Positions 1 to 8,946 of a stretch of 53,477 nucleotides of DNA are shown in pieces (the first letter of the stretch is position 1; the number at the start of each line of letters is the position of its first letter). The translations under genes and the position numbers were made by a program. Origin of the DNA: Desulfobulbaceae bacterium UBA5173 (GTDB lineage: Bacteria; Desulfobacterota; Desulfobulbia; Desulfobulbales; Desulfobulbaceae). The stretch covers positions 625 to 54,101 of the forward strand of contig DHWV01000089.1 in assembly GCA_002413355.1 (NCBI GenBank), given 5' to 3'. The notes under the pieces were generated by a model. That model was not told the DNA's origin. It worked only from the letters and a program-made list of their open reading frames with translations, and did not search any database.

Positions 1-2918
1 AGGCCGAGGAAGTCGAACTTGATCAGTCCGGTCATCTCGGTGTACTTCATGTCGTACTGGGTGAGTATCTCCTTGTCCGGGCCGATGCAGACCGGCAGGT
101 ACTCCACCATCGGCTTGGGCGAGATGACCACGCCAGCCGCGTGCGTGGACTTGTGCCGGGCCAGTCCTTCCAGCGTCTGCGCCACCTTGAGCAGCTTCTG
201 GATGCTCTCCTCCCGCATCGCCTCGCGCAGGCGCGGCTCCTGCTCAATCGCCTTCTTCAGAGTGATCTTCAGCTCTTCTGGCACCAGCTTGGCAATCCGG
301 TCAACCTGCGGCAGGGGTATCTCCAGCACCCGGCCCACGTCGCGCAGCACAGCCCGCGCCTTCATCGAGCCGTAGGCGACAATCTGGGCCACATGCGCGT
401 CGCCGCCGTACTTCTGGCGCACGTAGTCAATCACCTCGTCCCGCCGGTCTTTGCAGAAGTCCACGTCAAAGTCAGGCATGGACACCCGCTCGACGTTGAG
501 GAAGCGCTCAAAGAGCAGGTCGTAGGGGATGGGGTCAATGTCGGTGATCGCCATGCAGTAAGCGGCGAGACTGCCTGCGCCGGAATTATGGATGGCCAAG
601 GAGTTGGCGACATACGAGGTGTCCGGCGGCACACTGATGTCATAGACCTTGCCGTGATAGGGCGAGCGGCTGACCTTTCTGATCTTCAGATAGATGGCGC
701 GGCCATCGGCATAAAAGCTGTCGTTTCTGTAGAACAGCTGCTGGCCCTGCTCGATAGGGAAGGCGGGGAAATCCTGATTCCAGCCCAGCAGCTGTCTGCC
801 AGCCAGCTTGACGGAGAACTCCGTGGCCCATTGTTCCTTTTCCCGCCTGAGGAGCGTTGTCCAATAGCCGAAACGGGCCAGCAGCAATCTGAGCTGCGAT
901 GCCAATACAGGAGATGTTGTAGAATACTTTATACTGATGGTTGCATTGCAGGCCCCGTCATGTCCGTCTCCTCGGAACAGATAGGCAATCAGTGTTTTAA
1001 GCAGCCCGTCTTTGCCGTGGGAAATGAGCTGAAACGGGATATGTTTTTGATTCGCGCCAATGCCGCAAATAGCGGTCAGGAATTCTCCAACGATCTTCGA
1101 GTGGGAGATGACTTGCAGGGCATTTCGTGTCTTATGCGGAACAACCTTGCTTTCCAGCCCGAAAACAGCTCGCAGAAGCTGCTGCACTTCCTCCGCGTAT
1201 GCCGTTTCCTTTTTGTGAAAACCGAAACCGATGCCGCATCTCCGCTCCCCCAGCCTTGACCAGCCTTCAGCAATATAATATCCCAGCAGCTTGGCAAGGT
1301 TATCATCAAAGGGAACATGCCTCGGCAGCTTTTTGGTCGGAATGCGGTTCGTGCCGATCACATAGCAAAGGCTGTCCTCATTGAATACCAGATAGGGCTT
1401 CCGTTCAACAAAGTCCAAGAGATCAAAGACAATATCTTTGTTCTTCGAGACGGTTCTCGGAAAGACGACAAAATCATTCTTCCTGAGCTGGCCTGCGCTG
1501 ATCCATTCAGGACGGTACTGCGTGCAGGGGCTTTGCGAGCAGCAGCGCGGACACGTCGGCTTGCAAACCACAGACCGGGTTTTGGCAGAATCCACGGTGC
1601 AGGTTTCCGAGCGCACGGCCCATACTTTGTGATCCTGCGTCAGTGACAGCACCTCATTGGCGGCCTCGATCTGGACAAGCTCCTCGTCGCAGTCATAGGC
1701 CATCGTCTTCCGCACCGGGAAGACATTGCCCAAGTGGGTGACAACCTGGTCATTCGCTTCGATCTCCTGTATCGTCACCTCTCTGCCGTCCGCCAGCAGC
1801 ACTTTCGTGTCCGGGATGATGCAGCCCCTTCCAGGCCCCACAGGGATGCCCTTGCTCTTAGCCCAATTGATAAAGTCCGCAACAATAAGGAAATAGCCGG
1901 AGAAGCCCATCTTCTGGATAACCTTGATCTCCATCTCCAGCCGCTCGCGGTACTGCGCCTCCAGCTCCGGGCTGACCTCCTGCAACTCGCGCAGCAGAGC
2001 CAGCCGCTTCTCCAGCCCGTCGCGGCAGGCGTGCTCAAACAGGCTCTCCAACGACTCGCCCGCAGGCACGGGGAAGATGGGGAAGTGGTTCTCGCCGAAC
2101 TTCAGCTTGAGGTCGCAGCGCTCGGCCACCTCCATCGTGTTGCTCAGGGCCTCTGGGCACCAGCTGAACTGGCGTGCCATCACGTCTGGCGGCTTGAAAT
2201 ACAGCTCGTCGGTGGAAAACTTGAAGCGGCCCGGATCGCTGATCACCTTGCTGGTCTGGATGCAGAGCAGCACCTCGTGGGCGTATGCCTCGTCCTTGTT
2301 GAGATAGTGGCAGTCGTTGGTCGCCACCAGCTTGATGCCGAGATCATGGCCCAATTCCTGCAAGCCCGCATTGACCTTCCGCTGCTCCGGGATGCCGTTC
2401 TCCTGCACCTCGAAGTAGAGGCGGTCGCCGAAGAGCTGGCGCAGCTCCAGAGCCTTTTCCCGCGCCGCATCCATGCCGCTGTGGCTGATCAGCCAAGGCA
2501 CCTCGCCGTGCAGGCAGGCGGAGAGGGCGATCAGCCCTTCGTGGTGGTCGGCCAGCAGCCTGCGGTCAATGCGCGGCTTGTAGTAGAAGCCAGCCGTCTG
2601 CGCCACCGAAGCCAGCTTCATCAGGTTGCGGTAGCCGTCCTCGTTCATCGCCAAGAGGACGAGGTGGAAGTTGTGGCCCGCGCTCTTGTCGTGGATGAGG
2701 TGGTCAGTCTCGGCGATGTACAGCTCGCAGCCGATGATGGGACGCAGGCCAGCTTTCTTGGCCTTGGTGTAGAACTCCAGCGCGCCGTACATCGCCCCGT
2801 GGTCGGTGACAGCCACGGCGTTCATGCCGTATTCTTTCGTTTTCTCAATCAGGTCGCCGATGCGGATGGCACCATCGAGCATGGAATACTGCGTGTGGAC
2901 GTGCAGATGGGTGAACAT
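1..2918 (-). CDS. dnaE: DNA polymerase III alpha subunit, 5' part, interrupted by an intein
   Basis: Catalytic subunit of the replicative polymerase. The frame starts at ATG 2918 (MFTHLHVHTQYSMLDG, the usual PHP-domain opening) and stays open to the left edge, so the C-terminal part lies outside the window. About 365 residues of N-extein (PHP domain and start of the palm) are followed by an in-frame 413-residue intein inserted in the conserved GPGRG/SGAGS motif; about 194 residues of C-extein are visible and include the catalytic aspartate motif PDFDVDF near base 465. No good Shine-Dalgarno sequence precedes the ATG, but the N-terminus matches the family length exactly, so the start is secure. 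Extein residues after splicing read continuously (GPGRGSGAGSLAAY). The gene runs away from hicAB on the same strand. Confidence 0.95.
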   Translation of the reverse strand, partial: MFTHLHVHTQYSMLDGAIRIGDLIEKTKEYGMNAVAVTDHGAMYGALEFYTKAKKAGLRPIIGCELYIAETDHLIHDKSAGHNFHLVLLAMNEDGYRNLMKLASVAQTAGFYYKPRIDRRLLADHHEGLIALSACLHGEVPWLISHSGMDAAREKALELRQLFGDRLYFEVQENGIPEQRKVNAGLQELGHDLGIKLVATNDCHYLNKDEAYAHEVLLCIQTSKVISDPGRFKFSTDELYFKPPDVMARQFSWCPEALSNTMEVAERCDLKLKFGENHFPIFPVPAGESLESLFEHACRDGLEKRLALLRELQEVSPELEAQYRERLEMEIKVIQKMGFSGYFLIVADFINWAKSKGIPVGPGRGCIIPDTKVLLADGREVTIQEIEANDQVVTHLGNVFPVRKTMAYDCDEELVQIEAANEVLSLTQDHKVWAVRSETCTVDSAKTRSVVCKPTCPRCCSQSPCTQYRPEWISAGQLRKNDFVVFPRTVSKNKDIVFDLLDFVERKPYLVFNEDSLCYVIGTNRIPTKKLPRHVPFDDNLAKLLGYYIAEGWSRLGERRCGIGFGFHKKETAYAEEVQQLLRAVFGLESKVVPHKTRNALQVISHSKIVGEFLTAICGIGANQKHIPFQLISHGKDGLLKTLIAYLFRGDGHDGACNATISIKYSTTSPVLASQLRLLLARFGYWTTLLRREKEQWATEFSVKLAGRQLLGWNQDFPAFPIEQGQQLFYRNDSFYADGRAIYLKIRKVSRSPYHGKVYDISVPPDTSYVANSLAIHNSGAGSLAAYCMAITDIDPIPYDLLFERFLNVERVSMPDFDVDFCKDRRDEVIDYVRQKYGGDAHVAQIVAYGSMKARAVLRDVGRVLEIPLPQVDRIAKLVPEELKITLKKAIEQEPRLREAMREESIQKLLKVAQTLEGLARHKSTHAAGVVISPKPMVEYLPVCIGPDKEILTQYDMKYTEMTGLIKFDFLG
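585..1823 (-). other. DnaE intein with LAGLIDADG homing endonuclease
   Basis: Protein-splicing element of 413 residues in the dnaE frame. It begins with the nucleophile Cys1 directly after GPGRG (CIIPDTKVLLADGRE) and ends with the conserved His-Asn pair (NSLAIHN) before the +1 Ser of the C-extein. The block-B motif TQDHKV is present about 65 residues in. Two dodecapeptide endonuclease motifs are visible, LLGYYIAEGW (around base 1270) and LIAYLFRGDGH (around base 970), so the homing endonuclease looks intact rather than decayed. No stop or frameshift was found in the stretches translated by hand (1823-1561, 1319-1260, 1020-961, 659-585). Confidence 0.93.
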
Positions 2919-3110
2919 GAAGGGAAAATAGAGAGGGAAAAATTGGAGAGGCTGGCTGCTGCAACTTTCTCAGATAGCGGCAGAGCAATTCCGCACTGAC
3001 AAGAACCGAGCGAAGTCAAGCACCTGTCTTGCCGCGTCATCCGGGAGGATGGCAACCAAGACTGAAGTTTGCTCGGCTATGGCATCTACCGCCGTGCGTC
3101 GAGGAATCTT

Positions 3111-3476
3111 TCAGGCAGCGCTCGGCTTCGCTTCTTTCCGGCCAAGACATTCAGCAAGAAAAGAAGATACCAAAGTGCTGATGCTTACGCCTTCCTGTTT
3201 TGCCTTTGCCACAAGACGTTCGTGCAGGCTCCGGGGAATGCGGGGACTGAATATGCCGCCCACTGAGTTTCCCGGAAAAGGGATTGGTCTTCCGGCCTCC
3301 CTACACGCTTGAAGCCAGCATTCCAAGGCATCTATCCCGTTTTTGACCGCCTCATCCACTGTTTCACCGTCCGACATGCAGCCGGGCAAATCAGGAAAAA
3401 TAATCAACCAACCGCCGCCTTCCTCATCGGACAACGGCCTCATTTCAAAAGGATATTCTGCTTTACCCATGATCAT
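3111..3476 (-). CDS. hicB: HicB-family antitoxin
   Basis: Antitoxin of a type II HicAB pair, 121 residues. The first 70 residues form the HicB partial RNase-H-like fold (YPFEMRPLSDEEGGGWLI, FPDLPGCMSDGETVDEA), and the C-terminal 40 residues (FSPRIPRSLHERLVAKA) look like a ribbon-helix-helix DNA-binding domain used for autorepression. Its ATG overlaps the hicA stop by four bases (ATGA), so the two are translationally coupled with the toxin gene first, which is the usual hicAB order. It lies 192 bp upstream of dnaE on the same strand. Confidence 0.9.
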   Translation of the reverse strand: MIMGKAEYPFEMRPLSDEEGGGWLIIFPDLPGCMSDGETVDEAVKNGIDALECWLQACREAGRPIPFPGNSVGGIFSPRIPRSLHERLVAKAKQEGVSISTLVSSFLAECLGRKEAKPSAA

Positions 3477-3709
3477 GCTCCAAGGTCATCAAGAAGCGCA
3501 AGAAACTGCTGGATGTACACCGGCTTGATTGGTCGTCTGCTCGGCACAGTCACCACAAGATCAGAATCTTCGTGCATGAAGACCACATGACTGCCGCCAG
3601 ATTTCCGCACCTGAATCCCCAGCCGTTTCGCAATGATTTCTAAGGAATCAATAGTCCAATCTCTTGGGTTATCACGCATCTTTAGGATTGTTTTATCCGC
3701 CTTGCTCAT
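3473..3709 (-). CDS. hicA: HicA-family mRNA interferase toxin
   Basis: Toxin of the HicAB pair, 78 residues, a double-stranded-RNA-binding-fold ribonuclease that cleaves mRNA during translation. The catalytic-histidine segment KSGGSHVVFMH is intact around residues 36-46, followed by the usual VTVPSRRPIKPVYIQQFL stretch. Length and motif are typical of HicA, with a short N-terminal extension. It is the first gene of the pair and overlaps hicB by four bases. Confidence 0.88.
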   Translation of the reverse strand: MSKADKTILKMRDNPRDWTIDSLEIIAKRLGIQVRKSGGSHVVFMHEDSDLVVTVPSRRPIKPVYIQQFLALLDDLGA

Positions 3710-3715
3710 TGCTTA

Positions 3716-3729
3716 ATGATACGTCATTT
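3716..3729. promoter_or_regulatory. Candidate hicAB operator dyad
   Basis: AATGA-TACG-TCATT, a perfect 5-bp inverted repeat directly before the hicA start codon. HicB with a ribbon-helix-helix domain would be expected to bind such a dyad for autoregulation. The short arms make this weak evidence. Confidence 0.3.
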
Positions 3730-3939
3730 CGATTTGCCGGACAATAACAATCCATCCTCACCATCTTGCGCTCATGCTTTCGCAAGAATCAAGGCACTAT
3801 CTTTAAAAAACGGGTAGGTATGACACATTTTTTCCTGCATATTTTAGCTGAAAAGCATCCTCGTAAGGATTTGCAGGAAATGGTACATTCCCTGCGATGC
3901 GCAGATACAGAGGCTGGAAAATATTAATTGTTAGATCGT

Positions 3940-5466
3940 TCATTTTTTCTGAGAATTCATAAAATGTTTTACTGCCTGAATGCTGTCGTCTCGATGAACA
4001 AAAACACCATGCACACGCTTAGGTGCTGATTCCGAGCTGAGTTTGATCAGCATGTCTCCGTGGCCAAGCAGTTTTTCCGCGCCGACATCATCAAGAATAA
4101 TTTTTGATTCCGTATATTTCTGTACAGATAAGGCTATGCGTGAAGGAATATTGGAACGCAGCAGACCGCTGAAGATCTGAGAATCTGGGCGTTGTGTCGC
4201 CAGCACAAGATGAATTCCTGATGATCTTGCTTTTTGCGCCAGCCTGATAATACCATCTTGGATATCTTTTGACCTCATGAAGAGGTCTGCAAGCTCCTCT
4301 ATCACTACAACGATACGTGGTATATCTTTTCCCTTACGGATTGCTTCATCAATATTTGTCGCGCCGATATTTTTGAACCAGTCATTCCGCCTGTTCATTT
4401 CATCAGTCAGTGTTCTTAACAACTTTATAATTTCAGCATCATTATCTCCGAACACCTTGTTCATGAATAAATTAGACAGAGAGTCATAGACGGAAAACTC
4501 CACTTCCTTGGGATCAATCAACGCAAATTGAATTTTCTGCGGTGTTTTCGTCATGCGTTGCAGTAGGGAAATAATTATTGCATGAAGACAAATACTCTTG
4601 CCGCTTCCTGTTGTTCCAGCAACAAAAAGATGCGGAGCATCTGACAAATCAAAAAAATATGGCTGACCAACAACATCTGTGCCAATCCATGTCGGCAGTT
4701 TATAGGTGTCAGGCAAAAATGTTTCCACCCACTGACGCAGTTCTTTTCCGCTAGTGTGTGTCCAGCTATCTCTTGGCCGAGGAATATCCAGGTAAATTGT
4801 TTTCGGCTCATTGGTTTCTTCCTGAACAATTCCCTGCTGCTGCACTCCAAGCAGATTAGCCAGTTTTTCCAATCCTCCCCGTTTAAGCCTGTCCAGCTCA
4901 TTAATATCGGGAAGGTACATCTTGTAGCGAGTGAGCCGAGGACCAGTTGCTTCTGTCCGCATTTCAGCGTGAATGCCTATCTCTGAACAGGCAGCTACCA
5001 GTTGGTCTTGATATTCAGTTACCACTGCCGGGACAGATTGCAAGTTGGAAAAAAACTCGTGAGTCAACCACGCATGAAAGTCACTTTCTGATTTCCAGCT
5101 GATATCTATTTCTCGCAGGCCGCGCCGTATATGCCGCTGCAAAAATTTTCGATAGCTAACTTCATCGCTGAAAAGGTCTTGAGTATGATAGATACTCAAC
5201 ATGGCCCGGCAAGCAGTGTCCCAATCCTGCGTTTTCAGGTCATTATCTTTGCCCTTACCTGTAACCTGCTGTAGATTATACTCTTTCTTTCCTTCCCCTG
5301 AAACTTTGTCCAAAGAGTCATCCGGCTCTGTGTCAATCTGTAATGATTTCGCCAAGGCGATTCTCAGGATTTTCCATTTGTTTCCTGAAGACTCTATATC
5401 AAGACCCTTTTTCAGCACTCTGCTGATTATTTCCTCATCTTTTTTACTTGTATAAATATCAGCCAT
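3940..5466 (-). CDS. DndE-like domain fused to FtsK/HerA-type DNA translocase
   Basis: Last gene of a dnd phosphorothioation operon, 508 residues. The N-terminal ~110 residues (SKKDEEIISRVLKKGL, KWKILRIALAKSLQI) resemble the small DNA-binding protein DndE. The C-terminal ~250 residues are an FtsK-type motor: Walker A GTTGSGKS at 284-291, LIDPKEVEF near 317, Walker B RIVVVIEELADLF at 384-396, and the sensor-like LATQRPDSQIFSG. It probably combines DNA binding with ATP-driven translocation and could serve either modification or restriction. It starts 9 bp after the dndD stop and is AT-rich like its operon partners, unlike the flanks. Assignment of the N-terminal domain as DndE is from motif resemblance; the motor domain is certain. 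Confidence 0.85.
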   Translation of the reverse strand: MADIYTSKKDEEIISRVLKKGLDIESSGNKWKILRIALAKSLQIDTEPDDSLDKVSGEGKKEYNLQQVTGKGKDNDLKTQDWDTACRAMLSIYHTQDLFSDEVSYRKFLQRHIRRGLREIDISWKSESDFHAWLTHEFFSNLQSVPAVVTEYQDQLVAACSEIGIHAEMRTEATGPRLTRYKMYLPDINELDRLKRGGLEKLANLLGVQQQGIVQEETNEPKTIYLDIPRPRDSWTHTSGKELRQWVETFLPDTYKLPTWIGTDVVGQPYFFDLSDAPHLFVAGTTGSGKSICLHAIIISLLQRMTKTPQKIQFALIDPKEVEFSVYDSLSNLFMNKVFGDNDAEIIKLLRTLTDEMNRRNDWFKNIGATNIDEAIRKGKDIPRIVVVIEELADLFMRSKDIQDGIIRLAQKARSSGIHLVLATQRPDSQIFSGLLRSNIPSRIALSVQKYTESKIILDDVGAEKLLGHGDMLIKLSSESAPKRVHGVFVHRDDSIQAVKHFMNSQKK

Positions 5467-5475
5467 TGAAGCCCC

Positions 5476-7515
5476 CTATGCAGCAGGATACATTGTTTTT
5501 TTGACAGGGCTGCTCATGCTGCCGCTTTTGTTTTCAAGAACGTACTCTTGATAAATATAGGGTTTTAACATGTTGTATTTTCGCTCATCTATTTCAGAAT
5601 CTGTGGGCAGTAAAATGACCTGCTCACTCACAGTCGGATAATAACATCGCAGCAGGTTCTCTTGGTTTCCTATGTCAATTCGTGCCATTGGAGTGTCAAC
5701 AATAATCGGCATGGACCTGTCTGAGCAAGTTTTTAAAGCCCATAACAACGATGTGGCAGCCAATTGCTTCATTCCGGCAGACAGGCTGCCCATTCCAACA
5801 GAGTTGTTATCTTTATCTTGATAACGAATGCCAAAATATTCATCAATGACAATATGTTGGATTAATTCGTTAGAAGTCATGATCTGCTTGAAATACCGAT
5901 TAACAGCTTTTTCCAGCTCTTCCCTTCGATGTCTTTTTAGCCTGTCTTTATACTCATTAAAAAAGTTTTGGAATCTTTTGGCTGTATCAACTTTTCTCCT
6001 GACATTTTTTGTCAGTTCAAGATTCCGTTCTTTTTTTCTTATATCTTCTTTCAGCTTATTCTGTTTTTCAGCCAAATCTGTTTCTTTGCGAGAATTTTCT
6101 CCTAACAGAGAATGCATGGCCTTGCAATCTTCATCTTTCTTCTTCAGTTCGTTTTTCACCTGTTCGTACCTATGCTTCTCTTCTTCTGACAGGCTAGCAA
6201 TATCGAAAAGTGCATCCTCTGTCTGACGGAGTTCTTTCTTCACCGTTTGCAGCTGCTCAAACATCTTCTTCCGCTCTATGCGTAATAAACGGCTGTCAAG
6301 ATAGGGTTGAATACATTTTTTCAAGATGGCCGCCTCCACCATATTCAAAGTGAAAAAAGAACCGTCTGCCGATGCACTTTGCCCATCTGTATATTCCGCA
6401 AGTCTCCTAATCAGTTTGTTTTTGTAAAACTCCTTCTGCTCTTCAGAAAGCCGCTGTGACGGTTGCACAGGAAAAGGAGGGCGGTCGAACAGATCATCTG
6501 GTAAAAATTTAGCGAGTTGTTCAACTAATGAGTTGCCTTCCGTAATATTTTCCGTAAACATCCTATCCAGTTCGTCTTGAACCTTCTTCAGCAACTTTTC
6601 GTTCGCCAGCAAGAGAATATCATACGGTAATTCTTCACCGATTTTATCGGCAATATCTTTCCGTTCTTCTTTCAATTCATTGATGCGCCGCTTGACAGTG
6701 AGTTCTTCCTGCTGACTCATAAAACTGCGAGAATTCTCCTGCCTTGCCTGCAATTGATCGATTTCCTTCTCAGTCTGTTCAAGCTCATCTTGAAGTTCTT
6801 TCTTTTCCTGCAATGCGGCTTGAATCTCTTTTTCAACAAGACGTAATTCGTTTTTTACTTTTTCAAATTCAGCTTCCGCAGCTTGGTCTAATGCCCCTTC
6901 ACGCCGCCAATCTGCAACAGCATCCTTCAGCGCATCCCTGAGATTATTCACATGAGAAATATTTAACAGCCGCTCTATGTGCTCCGCTGTCTGCGCTATA
7001 TTAGCTGATGCCAATTCTTGTATTTTTTCTCCGTCAAAGAAAAAAAACGGCACATAGTCGTCAGGCAAGCGTTCATCGAGAAAGGCTTGGGCTTCCGCAT
7101 GTTCGATGACTCTGCCGGGGAGCTGCACAGTCAACCGTTCGTCATAGGTATTATCCTTTACCGTCCACTCTCGTCGGACAGTTATCTGCTCACCAGCTTC
7201 TCGCCATATTATCTCAACACTGCAAGTGGAACTGTCAGTCTTGGCATGACGGTTGAAAATTCCCCACCAATCATCACCTGAACCTACGACATATTGCCTT
7301 GTTGACGGCGTTCGCTGACGCTGCACTTCTGATCTCAGCTCATTAGTCACTCCTGTAAATAGGAGCTTGATTGAATTTAAAAAACTTGTCTTTCCGAATC
7401 CATTTCTTCCACTGATCAAAACGATATTCTTTTCTTCCGTTTTACCAGTAAGGTCAAAAACAGCTTCCCCGTAATAGGAAAACATATTATTGAGGATAAT
7501 TTTTTCAAAAATCAT
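5476..7515 (-). CDS. dndD: DNA sulfur modification protein DndD (SMC-like ATPase)
   Basis: ATPase of the phosphorothioation complex, 679 residues, with SMC/Rad50-like architecture. Walker A GRNGFGKT lies at 36-43, long Lys/Glu-rich coiled coil covers roughly 200-330 and 420-540, the ABC signature SLSAGMKQLA starts at 577 and Walker B PIIVDTP at about 604-609. It probably couples ATP hydrolysis to nicking or opening of DNA at the modified site. Its start overlaps the dndC 3' end by 11 bases, so translation is coupled. Low GC content relative to rpe/der and dnaE suggests horizontal acquisition of the whole operon. Confidence 0.9.
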   Translation of the reverse strand: MIFEKIILNNMFSYYGEAVFDLTGKTEEKNIVLISGRNGFGKTSFLNSIKLLFTGVTNELRSEVQRQRTPSTRQYVVGSGDDWWGIFNRHAKTDSSTCSVEIIWREAGEQITVRREWTVKDNTYDERLTVQLPGRVIEHAEAQAFLDERLPDDYVPFFFFDGEKIQELASANIAQTAEHIERLLNISHVNNLRDALKDAVADWRREGALDQAAEAEFEKVKNELRLVEKEIQAALQEKKELQDELEQTEKEIDQLQARQENSRSFMSQQEELTVKRRINELKEERKDIADKIGEELPYDILLLANEKLLKKVQDELDRMFTENITEGNSLVEQLAKFLPDDLFDRPPFPVQPSQRLSEEQKEFYKNKLIRRLAEYTDGQSASADGSFFTLNMVEAAILKKCIQPYLDSRLLRIERKKMFEQLQTVKKELRQTEDALFDIASLSEEEKHRYEQVKNELKKKDEDCKAMHSLLGENSRKETDLAEKQNKLKEDIRKKERNLELTKNVRRKVDTAKRFQNFFNEYKDRLKRHRREELEKAVNRYFKQIMTSNELIQHIVIDEYFGIRYQDKDNNSVGMGSLSAGMKQLAATSLLWALKTCSDRSMPIIVDTPMARIDIGNQENLLRCYYPTVSEQVILLPTDSEIDERKYNMLKPYIYQEYVLENKSGSMSSPVKKTMYPAA

Positions 7516-8851
7516 TTTCTTCCGCCACTCTGTCGGCTGTTACAGCATGTTCAATAACCATTTGCACATCACGCAACAATGCTTTTTTATTGCTGGTTAA
7601 ATTTGACGGCGGGTATTTGCGTACCACCAAGTTCATCAGCTCGTCAATCCATTGCTCATTGATTTCATGCTCGGCGGCAAGCTCAAGCAGGATTTCGTCT
7701 TTTTTCTCATTCTCAGGACGAACGCTCATTAGACTGACTTTAAGTTTTTTTATATTCCGGCCATATTTTTGGGCCATTGCCAGAACCAATGTTCCACGAG
7801 TGTCAAAGTCTTGAGACCATTGCCGCTGGATATGAATCATCTCATCATCATCAATAAGAGCTTGTTGAGTTTCCACCTCAAGATGCAATAACTCCTTCAA
7901 TATCATTTGCCTAGCTTCCGGGGTGAAAGGTCCTTTGCCGCCTGGAGCCGGAGAACCGTCCCGCCGCTGATTCATCCGCATCGCCGAATTCGGACGTATT
8001 TCCTGTTTTAAACGATTTCTAAAATTATATAAAGGGGTAAGTTCAGTTGCACCGGAATCAATAAATCCCCGCATTGATCGGTCTTCATCAACCACTGTGC
8101 AAATCCAGCATCCAAAACGGCTGTTCCCGCACGACTGGGTATTTAAATCTAAGGCAACTGGGCATTCTCCCCCATTGGCTTGGCGGTATAAATTTAACAT
8201 GAACTTATGGTCGGTTCCCCAAGGTGCTGGATTATTTGTAAACAGGTAATGCCATACTGAATCCGTGTCCCATTGAGCGATGGGCGACATAATCAACGCA
8301 TCAGGAATATCCTCATGGGAATGCATGCCACGACTGTTATACTCCCGCGCCTTGATAGTTTTTGCACGATTGGAACTCTCAGCGCTTCTCACGCCGATAA
8401 GAATGATGACCCCGCCATATTCTTTGACAATTTGGTCAATCACCCTCCTGCTCGGCTTGATCTTCATCTTGGTTGTGCACCAACGAAACGTGGATGTTGG
8501 TGTCGGATAGCCTTTTCCTATAACATTAAACCAAAAACTTTCATCAGGTGTCGGTTGAACAATATGAACAAACAAAGGAAAACGGCATTTCTTTGCGTGT
8601 TCTTCTATCTGCCGCAGACTGCTGTGAATATACTCAGCAATATTGGGAGGCTCTACGCGAGTGTCTGAACAAACAATATGAACAGGCTTTACGGCTTGAT
8701 CAGCAAGTTCAAGCAGCATCTCATAAACAAGCTGCAAGACTAATGTTGAGTCTTTACCGCCTGAAAAAGCGATAACCCATGGCCTGTCATCAGCAAGGTA
8801 GTTATTTTTTAATAAATTGCGTGTCTCTTCGAGCAGACTTGTCAGGCTCAT
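7505..8851 (-). CDS. dndC: DNA sulfur modification protein DndC (ATP pyrophosphatase/PAPS reductase-like)
   Basis: First gene of the dnd operon, 448 residues. It activates the DNA backbone phosphate for sulfur insertion. The PP-loop SGGKDS is at 30-35, and a Cys cluster (C230, C241, C248, C251 in ECPVALD and SCGNSRFGCWICTVVDEDRS) is the expected iron-sulfur ligand set. The RWCTTKMK motif of the PAPS-reductase-like family is at 123-130. No dndA (cysteine desulfurase) or dndB (regulator) lies beside it, so a housekeeping IscS must supply sulfur. A candidate promoter sits 23 bp upstream. Confidence 0.92.
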   Translation of the reverse strand: MSLTSLLEETRNLLKNNYLADDRPWVIAFSGGKDSTLVLQLVYEMLLELADQAVKPVHIVCSDTRVEPPNIAEYIHSSLRQIEEHAKKCRFPLFVHIVQPTPDESFWFNVIGKGYPTPTSTFRWCTTKMKIKPSRRVIDQIVKEYGGVIILIGVRSAESSNRAKTIKAREYNSRGMHSHEDIPDALIMSPIAQWDTDSVWHYLFTNNPAPWGTDHKFMLNLYRQANGGECPVALDLNTQSCGNSRFGCWICTVVDEDRSMRGFIDSGATELTPLYNFRNRLKQEIRPNSAMRMNQRRDGSPAPGGKGPFTPEARQMILKELLHLEVETQQALIDDDEMIHIQRQWSQDFDTRGTLVLAMAQKYGRNIKKLKVSLMSVRPENEKKDEILLELAAEHEINEQWIDELMNLVVRKYPPSNLTSNKKALLRDVQMVIEHAVTADRVAEENDF

Positions 8852-8873
8852 GTATCGGACCTAAAGAAATAAT

Positions 8874-8901
8874 TTAATATTTTCAGAGGAATGCCTGTCC
8901 A
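8874..8901 (-). promoter_or_regulatory. Candidate sigma-70 promoter of the dnd operon
   Basis: On the minus strand TGGACA (5 of 6 to the -35 consensus), a 16-bp spacer, then TATTAA, followed 23 bp later by the dndC start. It lies in an AT-rich pocket between rpe and dndC. Confidence 0.45.
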
Positions 8902-8946
8902 AAGAGATCACGCTGATCATGGGCGAAGCTGCCTCCAACCTCCAAT

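Noticed and set aside
141..2999. Long open plus-strand frames (141-1259, 1734-2999) opposite dnaE
   Set aside because: They are antisense to a clearly coding polymerase and intein frame, show no family pattern, and arise from GC-rich codon bias.
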